From Clostridium sp. CAG:448 (GTDB lineage: Bacteria > Bacillota > Clostridia > Oscillospirales > CAG-272), in the NCBI GenBank assembly GCA_000433415.1, contig FR890455.1, forward strand, positions 1-43,900: a DNA stretch of 43,900 nt. Reading direction: 5' to 3'. This document shows, piece by piece, positions 16,446 to 24,749 of this stretch. The translations under genes and the position numbers were made by a program. A model generated the notes under the pieces. That model made no database searches. It saw nothing but the letters and a program-made list of their open reading frames with translations, and was not told the DNA's origin. Position 1 is the stretch's first letter, and each line of letters begins with the position of its first letter.

Positions 16446-17675
16446 TTAAACGATTTGAAAGATAAAAAACTTGAGATAGTCGGTTTCCGGAACATTCCAG
16501 AGAATCGGATGGTCCGGCGATTGCTGACGTGCTTCAATCTGCCGCAGAGAAACCCCTGCATCTGCCGCGGCGTTGTGCAGCATCTGCTTGAAATAGGTCT
16601 CTGTCATAAAATGCGAACAGGAGCATGTTGCCAGGTATCCGCCGCGCGGCAGGATGCGCATAGCGCGTGTGTTGATTTCCCGATACCCTTTGATCGCATT
16701 GCGCAAGGTATCTCTGCTTTTTGTAAAGGCAGGGGGATCGAGAATTATAAAATCATAAGGATGCTGTCCGGATGCTTCCAAGCGGGCAAGCAAGTCGAAA
16801 ACATCCTCGCAAAGATAGCTGATCCGGTCAGAAAATCCGTTGCGGACGGCGTTCCGCGCCGCGATACGCAGTGCATCGGCGGAAACATCTACCGACGTGA
16901 CGGCTTGCGCGTCGCCTGCGGCTGCGTTCAAACCGAAGGAGCCGGTGTGTGTAAAGCAGTCCAGAACCCGTTTGCCTTTTGCAATGGGACGGATTGCATT
17001 CCGGTTGTATTTTTGATCCAGAAAGAATCCGGTCTTTTGACCGTTTATGTAATCAACCTCGTAGAAAATGCCGTTTTCACAGATTTCGGTCAGTCCGTCG
17101 GTATCACTTTCCAGTCCTTCGCCGGCATAGAAACCGCAACCGGTTTCCATTCCTTCCAGCTTGCGGATCGGGGAATCATTCCGCAGATAAATCACACGGA
17201 TGTTTTGATGGTATTCTTCGCGCAGAATGCACACGATGGTGGGATAAAGCAGATCGCGCAGGCGGTCGGTTCCCAGGCACAGTGATTCAATAACCAGTAC
17301 ATCGCCGAAGCGATCTACCGTCAGCCCCGGAAGCATATCTGCCTCGCCGAAAATCAAACGGCAACAGGAAAAATCCGGCTCACCCATAACCGTATGCCGA
17401 TAGTCGATTGCCCAGCGAAGCCGGCGTTCCCAGAAGGCGCGGTCAAAACGATCATTCGGATTTCGTGAGATCAGCCGTACACGGATTTTGGAGTGGCTGT
17501 TGAAAAAGCCGGTACCGAGAAACTTGCCCTTTGCGGATCGGATGCAAACGAGAGAGCCGTCTTCAACCTCTGCATCCGGTCCGGCGGTGATCTCGTCTGC
17601 ATATACCCATACATGCCCGCCCCGCAAGAGTGTTTCTGCCTTTGGCGTGACAGTTACCGTGGAAAATTCTGTCAT
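16446..17675 (-). CDS. Class I SAM-dependent rRNA methyltransferase, RlmI/YwbD family
   Basis: 409 residues. It has an N-terminal PUA domain (about 1-75, including LLRGGHVWVYADEI), a middle domain and a Rossmann methyltransferase domain. VLDCFTHTGSFGLNAA is the SAM-binding loop, followed by the acidic VTSVDVS. The catalytic motif is ILDPPAFTKS and the late motif YLATCSCSH. GQKTGFFLDQKYNR is diagnostic of the RlmI group, which methylates 23S rRNA cytosine in E. coli; Bacillus relatives may modify a different base, so the target is left open. The ATG at 17675 follows GAAAGG and a near-consensus promoter lies upstream. Confidence 0.94.
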   Translation of the reverse strand: MTEFSTVTVTPKAETLLRGGHVWVYADEITAGPDAEVEDGSLVCIRSAKGKFLGTGFFNSHSKIRVRLISRNPNDRFDRAFWERRLRWAIDYRHTVMGEPDFSCCRLIFGEADMLPGLTVDRFGDVLVIESLCLGTDRLRDLLYPTIVCILREEYHQNIRVIYLRNDSPIRKLEGMETGCGFYAGEGLESDTDGLTEICENGIFYEVDYINGQKTGFFLDQKYNRNAIRPIAKGKRVLDCFTHTGSFGLNAAAGDAQAVTSVDVSADALRIAARNAVRNGFSDRISYLCEDVFDLLARLEASGQHPYDFIILDPPAFTKSRDTLRNAIKGYREINTRAMRILPRGGYLATCSCSHFMTETYFKQMLHNAAADAGVSLRQIEARQQSPDHPILWNVPETDYLKFFIFQIV

Positions 17676-17715
17676 ATTATCATTCCTTTCAGATTGGTGT
17701 CGGATAAACAAAATC

Positions 17716-17744
17716 AGTATAGCACAACTCCGGCAGAAAAGCAA
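17716..17744 (-). promoter_or_regulatory. Promoter of the rRNA methyltransferase gene
   Basis: On the minus strand: TTGCTT (17739-17744), a 17-bp spacer and TATACT (17716-17721), about 40 nt before the start codon. Confidence 0.8.
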
Positions 17745-18595
17745 GTGAAATCTTCCTTGTGCAAAAATTATAAATCTTTGATTGACAAATGAACGAATTG
17801 TTTTTCATTGAATGGCAAGACGAGGATTTTTGGCTCAATAAAGAGGTGAGCGCATGCCTCTGCGGGGTGAAGGCGGTCGATGTGCATATGCGGGTTGAAA
17901 ATAGACAGATCAAGGAAAAATCGGATGAAATGGTGACCTTGGGACAAGGGCCTGGTAAGTGGGACGTTAAAAGCTGCTCCGATCAAAACGGAAGGTTTGT
18001 TTTGCGTAGCGCATTCATTTGGTCTTTGGGGGGGGATTGAAACGCGCGTTTCGACAGGCTTGGAATTTGAACTCCTGCGGATGTTGTGTAGCGCAGGGCA
18101 CAAGGAAAAGCCGGAAAGTTATGGCGGTTATCTTTATGTAAAAATGTATCCGATTAACAAAATAGGAAGAAAATGGAATATTTAACAATAAAAAATGGCG
18201 GAACGGGCGCAAAGAAGCCTTCGGAATAAAAATTGTGGATGTTGCGCATGTGTAGAAATTTTGGCTCCGAAATTGTGCAATATGCGCAAAAAGAAAAAGC
18301 TGTTTTAGTTGGAAAAATCAGGAAAGAAGAAGAAAAGAACTTTTGTAGAGTAAATATAATTTACTGTCAAAGAAGAACGACATTTTGCGGGGCAAAAACG
18401 AGTGGCAAATGGTACAAAATCGAATCCGACAGTACGCCATATGTGCAAAAATAACGTAAATAAAAATTACAATTTGAGAAAGGGAAGATTCTGCGGTTTT
18501 GAGAGCCGAAAGTGTGTATGGTACGAATGGACGGTTTGTATGTGAAGATTTGGTGTCGGGCAGTGCGACACGGGGTGAGGGGAAAATGTTTGTGC
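17745..18595. other. Gene-free AT-rich region
   Basis: About 850 bp with no supported gene. Short open frames such as 17789-18040 lack a ribosome binding site and recognisable protein character. A run of eight G occurs near 18028-18035. Base composition is lower in GC than the leader that follows, giving a sharp change near 18540-18600. Confidence 0.5.
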
Positions 18596-18624
18596 TTGAC
18601 AAAGGCGGGGCGGTGTGGTATGAT
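18596..18624 (+). promoter_or_regulatory. Sigma-A promoter of the glycan transporter operon
   Basis: TTGACA (18596-18601), a 17-bp spacer and TATGAT (18619-18624). It is the only strong promoter seen upstream of the seven-gene operon and predicts a leader of about 535 nt. Confidence 0.82.
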
Positions 18625-18630
18625 ATAGCT

Positions 18631-19166
18631 ATCAATTTAGGGCATTTTGCACCCATGAATTGCGATGCAGGCGCCCGTCGTGCACAAACGCCTCTTGAAT
18701 AAGGAGGCGTTTGCGCAAAAGAACCGCCGCGGCAGGTGGCGTCCGGGACCGAGGGACGGCATTTGCAGCGGCGGGTCTTGGCCGAAGCTTTTGCAGCGGC
18801 GTGTCTTGACCGACAATTGCATAGCAATCATGCTGAATGCCGCGGATCGTGACTCCCGGGATGCCCGTTTATCGTGCGGATCGGGAGGAGACGATGGGCT
18901 TTTTACCGGCGCGAGCCGTGTAGAGGTGCGGTCCGGTCGTACGTTGCCGGATACCGTTGCTGCGGTTGCTGCGAAAGCGAGACCGTGCATTGCTTGCCGA
19001 CGGATTGTTTCCTTGTTTCCTTGAGATCGGTTCTGCTCGGAACGGATGGCAGGGGAAGAGGCGATTTGCCGGCGGCGGGCACAGGTATGATTGGCGGCGC
19101 ACAATACCCCAATTGGGTCGGCGGTTTTCCGCGCCGGATCCAAAGAAATGCAGGAGGAAAGGTTTA
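18631..19166 (+). promoter_or_regulatory. Long GC-rich 5' leader of the glycan transporter operon
   Basis: About 535 nt between predicted transcription start and start codon. It contains a hairpin with a nearly perfect 13-bp stem (18683-18717, core AAACGCCTC/GAGGCGTTT). A 24-nt direct repeat with 2 mismatches and 28-nt period lies at 18762-18785 and 18790-18813. Two tiny frames have reasonable context: 18655-18702, and 18894-18923, which follows GGGAGGAG. The true ribosome binding site AGGAGGAAAGG precedes ATG 19167. I recognise no known riboswitch class. Function is inferred only from length and structure. Confidence 0.5.
18762..18813 (+). repeat. Imperfect 24-nt tandem direct repeat in the operon leader
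   Basis: TTTGCAGCGGCGGGTCTTGG followed by CCGA recurs 28 nt later with two substitutions (G to T and G to A). The unit could be a repeated protein-binding site in RNA or DNA. Confidence 0.65.
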
Positions 19167-22100
19167 ATGAAGAAAACGAAATTCCAAAGATTCGCGGCGT
19201 GCCTTCTCGCGCTTACAATGCTTCTGGGATCCGCTCTGGTTTCTGTCAGTGCGGCAACCGGGACATCTGATGCGTCGAGCGGTTCGTCCGTTACGGACAA
19301 GAGTCTGCAGGAAATCCGCGAGTTGCTCAATGCGATTTCGTACAGTGAGTACGTTCTGTCCGACGTATTTACCACGACTGGATACGCAAAGGAGCAGATT
19401 GTCATCGATGTGCTGGCAGATATTGATACGAGCAGAGACGGAAACTGCTACATTGACGATGAAAAGGTCAAAGAGCTGACCGCGGGCGGAAATGCAGATA
19501 AGGTGAATGACTATGCACATAAGTCCACCCTTTACCGTGACGCAGACGGCAATGAGATTGAGAGCCTTTATACGCCGTCCAACGGTTCCGTGTCTTGGAA
19601 GGTGGAACTCAGCGAAAGCGCCAAGTATGCCATCGTGATCGAATATTACGCGGTGACGGGCAAGGCGACGGCTGTGGAACGTGTTTTCAAAATCAATGAT
19701 AAAGTGCCTTTTTCCGAGGCGCGTTACCTGACGCTGAACAAAAACTGGGTGACAGAGCCTGTCCAGTATCAGTTGCGTGACGGCGAAACGGCTGAAAGTG
19801 CGAAAGCGGATTTGGAATCGATCGGTTTGACCGTTACCAAGGATGAGAGCGGAAATCTTTACTGTGCAATTCCGGAGGTTTGGGATGAAGAACTTGTCAA
19901 GGCGTGTGAAGATCGCGGCTTGCGCTTCTTCTTGACTGACGTTACCAATAATGAGATCCGCAGTGCCGCGGTGCAGGCGCCTGTGTGGACAAATTATTAT
20001 CTGCGCGATTCCAGCGGATACTATACAGATAACTTTGTTTTTGCCCTGGAGAAGGGAACCAACATCCTGACCCTGGAAGGCAAGAACGAACCCCTTGCAA
20101 TCAAATCCATTCGCCTGGTTCCGGTGGAAGAAACGCCGACCTATGATGAGTACATCAAGAATCTGGGGAGTGTGAAGAACAATGCCAACAGCACAGTGCG
20201 TCTGGAAGCGGAGTATCCCAATGCCACTTCCTCCAAGACCATTTATCCGACTGAGGACCGTTCCGATGCTGCGAACTCGCCGTCGGATGTTTCCCGCACG
20301 GTGATGAATACGCTGGGTGGTGAAAAATGGCAGACTGCCGGTCAGTATGTCGAGTACAACTTCCGCGTCAGCGGCTCGGGTATGTATGACCTGATTTCCC
20401 ATTTCCGCCAAAATATCCTGGACGGCATGTATGTGTGCCGCAGCCTGGAGATTTACAGCCATAACGTGGAAGAGGGAACTGCCGGCTACTACAACGGTGC
20501 ACCCTTTGAAGAAGCAAAGTCGTTGCGCTACAATTACAGTGCCAACTGGAATGTAACAAAACTGACAGACGGATCCACCGGGTCGGACGGTAAGACCCGC
20601 AACTACCCAATCTACTTTGTGGGAACCGACGATAATAAGGATGCATATTACACCATCCGTTTTGTGGTTACGCTCGGCTCCATGGGTGATATTGTCCGCG
20701 AAGTACAGGAAATTTTGAATTCCGTCAACAATGACTATCTGAACATCCTTCGTCTGACCGGTGCAAACCCCAATACATACAACTCTTACGGATTCTCCCG
20801 CGTCATGCCGGATACCCTGATCGACATGATCGTACAGTCCAGAAGACTGGACAATTCCGAAAACAAGAACAATAAGAATTATCAGCCTGGACTTGCGGAA
20901 CGGTTGACCACCCTGGCAGGACAGAAATCCTCTAACGTTGGTACGCTGCAGCGGATCGCGGATCTGCTCAAGAAGATGGGAACCGACGAAGAAGAAATTC
21001 CCACGAACCTTGAAAACCTCAAGACCTATATCGGGACCCTGGGAACCTTCCTTTCGGACGCACAGACACAGCCGCTGCTTCTTGACTATATCCTGATTCG
21101 TCCTGCGGATTCTGCCGAAAAGATGCCACGCGGCAAGGCGGGATTCTTCCAGGCGATTGCGCACGAAGTCTCCGGCTTCTTCATGAGCTTTGTCCGTGAC
21201 TATAACAGCATGGGTTCCATGGACGAGGATGCGGACAAGAGCATTGAAGTATGGCTGGCATACGGACGTGACCAATCTCAGGTTATCCGTAACCTGATTA
21301 ACAATGACTTTACACCGAATACCGGTGTTGCGGTTGACCTGAAGCTGGTTGCGGCTGCAACTCTTCTGCCTTCCATTTTGTCTGGCTCCGGACCGGATGT
21401 TTATCTGGGGCTGGGACAGGCGGATGTTATCAACTACGCGATTCGTTCTGCACTGATCAATATTGATGACCGTGCGGATTTTGCTGAAGTGCGTGACAAC
21501 TTCAACGATGCAGCAATGCTGGTGCTTGGTATTGAAGATGCAGACCAGATCATGCATTACTACGGGCTGCCTGAAACGCAATCCTTTACCATGATGTTTG
21601 TCCGTGACGACGTGCTTGCAGACCTCGGTCTGGAAGTACCCAAGACATGGGACGATATTCTGGCGGCGGTTCCAGTGCTCCAGTCGCAGAAGATGGAAAT
21701 CGGTCTGACCACGGACTTCCAGATTTTCCTGTATCAGCGCAACGGTGAGCTGTTTGCGGATAACGGTATGAGAATCAACCTGGATTCGGTTGTGGGACTT
21801 TCTTCCTTCGAATATATGTGTAACCTGTTTACGCAGTATTCTTTCCCGTATACCTACAATGCGGCAAACCGTTTCCGTACCGGTGAAATGCCGATCATCA
21901 TCGGTGATTACACCGCTATGTACAACCAACTGAAGGTTTTTGCAACTGAAATCGAAGGCGCATGGGAATTCCTTCCGATGCCCGGTATCAAGCAGGAAGA
22001 CGGCAGTATCAACAATGTGTCGATTTCTTCCATTGCGGCTGTTGTCATGGTGTCCGGCGTTGAGGACAAAGACAGCGCTTGGGAGTATATGAAGTGGTAC

Positions 22101-22871
22101 ACCGGAAAGGATTGCCAGAGCGACTATACCAACGAGATGGTTGCAATCCTTGGTCCTTCCGCAAAGCACCCGACGGCGAATAAGTACGCGCTGGAGGATT
22201 TGCCCTGGACGACCTCGGAGCTGGCACAGGTGCAGGCACAGTTCAACAACCTCGCGGCAGTGCCGAACTATCCCGGTGCTTACATTATCGGTCGTTATAC
22301 CAACTTCGCATTCCTGTCCGCTTATAACGACAAAGCTGACCCTGCCGAATCCATTCTTTCTTACGTGCCGACCATCAACAAGGAAATTACACGTAAGCGG
22401 AACGAATTCAAGCTGGAAACCCTGGAGGCGGGCGAAACGCTTGCAAGCAAGCGTTTGAACCAGGCAACCGGTCTGCTCGATAAGATTGAGAAGAACAGCG
22501 ACTATAAGAGCGATTATGCAGAGGTAATCCGTGAGGCGAAGGCTGCAATCAAAGATCAGAACGAAAACGGTCTGATGATGGCGGCGGAAAAATTGCGCGG
22601 AATTCTGCGTGAACTGGATCCGAATTATCAGTATGTCGAATCTCATGCGAACGACGGTAATACCAATTATAAGAACAGTACTTATTGGAAGAATCTTGAA
22701 TCACTCATGGGCTACGATATGAATGATTTAAGCCTGACAAACAAAGAGAAGAAAAAGCTGAGAAAGTGCTACTACTACGAAGCCTACGATCTGACAGACG
22801 AGATGGCAACGCTTCTGCACTTTGCCGCTGAGTATATGGAAGACGCAGCAGCTGCGCTTTCCACATATTGA
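19167..22871 (+). CDS. Giant extracellular solute-binding protein with N-terminal carbohydrate-binding-like modules
   Basis: 1234 residues. ATG 19167 was chosen for its AGGAGG site and immediate signal peptide (MKKTKFQRFAACLLALTMLL, cleavage near SVSAA); the frame is open upstream. There is no lipobox Cys. About residues 125-320 and 344-510 look like beta-sandwich carbohydrate-binding modules, the second with GQYVEYNFRVSGSGMYDL. From about 690 a family-1 type binding domain starts with SIEVWLAYGRDQSQVIRNLI and continues with SGSGPDVYLGLGQADVI, VPKTWDDILAAVPVL and GAWEFLPMPG. The last 150 residues are helical. Usual family length is 400-550. It is the first gene of the operon and the likely ligand receptor for one or both permease pairs. 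How it is held at the cell surface is not evident. Confidence 0.88.
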   Translation: MKKTKFQRFAACLLALTMLLGSALVSVSAATGTSDASSGSSVTDKSLQEIRELLNAISYSEYVLSDVFTTTGYAKEQIVIDVLADIDTSRDGNCYIDDEKVKELTAGGNADKVNDYAHKSTLYRDADGNEIESLYTPSNGSVSWKVELSESAKYAIVIEYYAVTGKATAVERVFKINDKVPFSEARYLTLNKNWVTEPVQYQLRDGETAESAKADLESIGLTVTKDESGNLYCAIPEVWDEELVKACEDRGLRFFLTDVTNNEIRSAAVQAPVWTNYYLRDSSGYYTDNFVFALEKGTNILTLEGKNEPLAIKSIRLVPVEETPTYDEYIKNLGSVKNNANSTVRLEAEYPNATSSKTIYPTEDRSDAANSPSDVSRTVMNTLGGEKWQTAGQYVEYNFRVSGSGMYDLISHFRQNILDGMYVCRSLEIYSHNVEEGTAGYYNGAPFEEAKSLRYNYSANWNVTKLTDGSTGSDGKTRNYPIYFVGTDDNKDAYYTIRFVVTLGSMGDIVREVQEILNSVNNDYLNILRLTGANPNTYNSYGFSRVMPDTLIDMIVQSRRLDNSENKNNKNYQPGLAERLTTLAGQKSSNVGTLQRIADLLKKMGTDEEEIPTNLENLKTYIGTLGTFLSDAQTQPLLLDYILIRPADSAEKMPRGKAGFFQAIAHEVSGFFMSFVRDYNSMGSMDEDADKSIEVWLAYGRDQSQVIRNLINNDFTPNTGVAVDLKLVAAATLLPSILSGSGPDVYLGLGQADVINYAIRSALINIDDRADFAEVRDNFNDAAMLVLGIEDADQIMHYYGLPETQSFTMMFVRDDVLADLGLEVPKTWDDILAAVPVLQSQKMEIGLTTDFQIFLYQRNGELFADNGMRINLDSVVGLSSFEYMCNLFTQYSFPYTYNAANRFRTGEMPIIIGDYTAMYNQLKVFATEIEGAWEFLPMPGIKQEDGSINNVSISSIAAVVMVSGVEDKDSAWEYMKWYTGKDCQSDYTNEMVAILGPSAKHPTANKYALEDLPWTTSELAQVQAQFNNLAAVPNYPGAYIIGRYTNFAFLSAYNDKADPAESILSYVPTINKEITRKRNEFKLETLEAGETLASKRLNQATGLLDKIEKNSDYKSDYAEVIREAKAAIKDQNENGLMMAAEKLRGILRELDPNYQYVESHANDGNTNYKNSTYWKNLESLMGYDMNDLSLTNKEKKKLRKCYYYEAYDLTDEMATLLHFAAEYMEDAAAALSTY

Positions 22872-22909
22872 CCGTCTTCCGATTATAAATCCACAAAGGA
22901 GAAACGCAT

Positions 22910-23857
22910 ATGTCAGAAAGAACGGCAACTAAAAAAGCTGTTTCGCGGAAAGATATGACCAAGGCGCAGTGGACATGGAAAGAGATGAAGCGCAACTGGG
23001 TTGCCTATGTAATGGTTGCCCCGTACATGATTCTCTTTACGCTGTTTACCGTTGTGCCGGTGGTGCTTTCCATCTTCATCAGCTTTACGGACTTCAATAT
23101 GCTGGAATGGCCGAACTTCGTTTTTCTGGACAACTACATCACGTTGTTCTTTGATGACGATATTTTCCTCATTGCAGTCAAAAACACTTTCATTTTCGCG
23201 GTGATTGTCGGACCTGCCTCCTACCTGATGTCTTACATGGTGGCGTGGTTCATCAATGAATTGCCGCCTAAGATCCGGGCGGTTGTAACCCTGATCTTCT
23301 ACGCGCCTTCCATTTCCGGTCAGGTTTACTTGATTTGGGGTACCTTGTTCTCGTCCGACTCCTATGGTTGGGTCAACGCAACATTGCTCAAACTTGGACT
23401 GATTGACAAGGAGATTTTGTTCTTCCAGGATGAAAAATACGTAATGCCTCTGTGTATTATCGTTTCGCTTTGGACCTCGTTGGGTACTTCCTTCCTGGCG
23501 TTTATCGCAGGTTTGCAGGGGGTTGACCGCTCGCTTTACGAAGCGGGTGCGGTGGACGGTGTCAAGAACCGTTGGCAGGAACTTTGGTATATTACGTTGC
23601 CGTCTATGAAGCCGCAGTTGATGTTTGGTGCGGTGATGTCCATTACCGGTTCGTTTGGATTTGGCGGTATCGTTACCGCGCTTGCCGGTTTCCCGTCCGT
23701 CAACTACTGTGCACATACCATCATGCACCATCTGGAAGACTACGGCGGACAGCGATATGAAATCGGTTATTCTTCTACCATCGCGGTCATTCTGTTTGCC
23801 ATTATGATGGGCGCGAACATGTTGGTGAAGAAAATACTCTCGAAGGTAGGTACGTAA
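22910..23857 (+). CDS. Sugar ABC transporter permease, MalF/UgpA type (pair 1)
   Basis: 315 residues, ATG at 22910 after AAAGGAG. Six TM segments follow a charged N-terminus. The first is near AYVMVAPYMILFTLFTVVP and is followed by the typical SIFISFTDFNM. The EAA loop reads YEAGAVDGVKNRWQELWYIT with LPSMKP, the ATPase docking site. Length and topology are normal for the family. It lies 38 nt after the binding-protein gene, and the MalG-type partner starts 3 nt after its stop. Confidence 0.94.
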   Translation: MSERTATKKAVSRKDMTKAQWTWKEMKRNWVAYVMVAPYMILFTLFTVVPVVLSIFISFTDFNMLEWPNFVFLDNYITLFFDDDIFLIAVKNTFIFAVIVGPASYLMSYMVAWFINELPPKIRAVVTLIFYAPSISGQVYLIWGTLFSSDSYGWVNATLLKLGLIDKEILFFQDEKYVMPLCIIVSLWTSLGTSFLAFIAGLQGVDRSLYEAGAVDGVKNRWQELWYITLPSMKPQLMFGAVMSITGSFGFGGIVTALAGFPSVNYCAHTIMHHLEDYGGQRYEIGYSSTIAVILFAIMMGANMLVKKILSKVGT

Positions 23858-23860
23858 GTT

Positions 23861-24733
23861 ATGGCGAAATTAAGAACAAGAAAACATAAAGTCGTACTTG
23901 CCCGTTCCGCGGGGGGCGATGCATTTATCACTGTAATTTTGGTCATCCTGGGCGCATTTATGTTCCTGCCGATGCTGTATGTGTTCATGCAGGCGCTGAA
24001 GCCGTTGGATGAGTTGTGGATGTACCCGCCACGCTTCTACGTGATGAGCCCGACCTTATCCAACTTTACGGATTTGTTCCAGCTCATGAACACTTCCTGG
24101 GTTCCGTTTTCCCGTTACGTTTTCAATACCGTTCTGACGTCCGTTGCCGGTACTTTCGGACACCTGTTCCTTGCATCTCTTGCGGCATACTGCATGGCAA
24201 AGATCAAGTTTCCCGGGCGCAACGCCATGTTCTGGACGGTACAGACCTCACTGATGTTCAACTCCACCGTTACGACCATTACCTCCTTCATTCTGATGTC
24301 GGCTTTGGGTTGGTTGGATACCTACTGGGCGCTGATCGTTCCTGCGTGGTGTAGTTCCTTGGGACTTTATCTGATGAAGCAGTTCATGGATACCAACATC
24401 ACCGATGCGGTTTTGGAGTCCGCGCGGCTTGACGGCGCGAGAGAATTGCGCATTTATTGGACCATTGCGATGCCCATGGTTAAGCCTGCATGGCTGACCC
24501 TGATCATTTACTGCTTCCAGAACCTGTGGAATGCGGGAGCTTCTATGTACATTTACTCCGAGCAGTTGAAATCCTTCAACTATGCCATCGGTCAGATTAC
24601 CGCGGGCGGTATCAAGCGTGCCGGTGCGTCGGCAGCCGCTTCTGTGGTCATGATGATGGTGCCGATCATTGTGTTTGTTATTTCACAGTCCAACATCATT
24701 GAGACCATGGGCTCCAGTGGTATGAAGGACTGA
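23861..24733 (+). CDS. Sugar ABC transporter permease, MalG type (pair 1)
   Basis: 290 residues, starting 3 nt after the previous gene, which suggests translational coupling; only a weak AAGGTAGG precedes it. Six TM segments. The EAA loop is LESARLDGARELRIYWTIAM followed by PMVKP. The C-terminus ESSNIIETMG-like tail (QSNIIETMGSSGMKD) matches MalG-type ends. It forms the heterodimeric channel with the upstream permease. Confidence 0.93.
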   Translation: MAKLRTRKHKVVLARSAGGDAFITVILVILGAFMFLPMLYVFMQALKPLDELWMYPPRFYVMSPTLSNFTDLFQLMNTSWVPFSRYVFNTVLTSVAGTFGHLFLASLAAYCMAKIKFPGRNAMFWTVQTSLMFNSTVTTITSFILMSALGWLDTYWALIVPAWCSSLGLYLMKQFMDTNITDAVLESARLDGARELRIYWTIAMPMVKPAWLTLIIYCFQNLWNAGASMYIYSEQLKSFNYAIGQITAGGIKRAGASAAASVVMMMVPIIVFVISQSNIIETMGSSGMKD

Positions 24734-24749
24734 TAAGGGAGGGAACGAA

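Noticed and set aside
15893..18036. G7-G8 tracts near 15903 and 18028 as phase-variation switches
   Set aside because: Neither tract lies in a recognisable coding frame or between -10 and -35 boxes of a supported promoter.
17789..18040. 83-codon plus-strand open frame in the gene-free region
   Set aside because: No ribosome binding site and no recognisable motif; it runs through a G8 tract. A decayed gene cannot be excluded.
18655..18923. Mini-frames in the operon leader (15 codons at 18655, 9 codons at 18894) as leader peptides
   Set aside because: The second has a good ribosome binding site, but neither has codon runs or a following terminator typical of attenuation. Kept only as a note in the leader entry.
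19164..22646. 1160-codon open frame on the minus strand opposite the giant binding protein
   Set aside because: It is fully antisense to a gene with clear domains, has no ribosome binding site and has unnatural composition. It arises from codon bias of the true gene.
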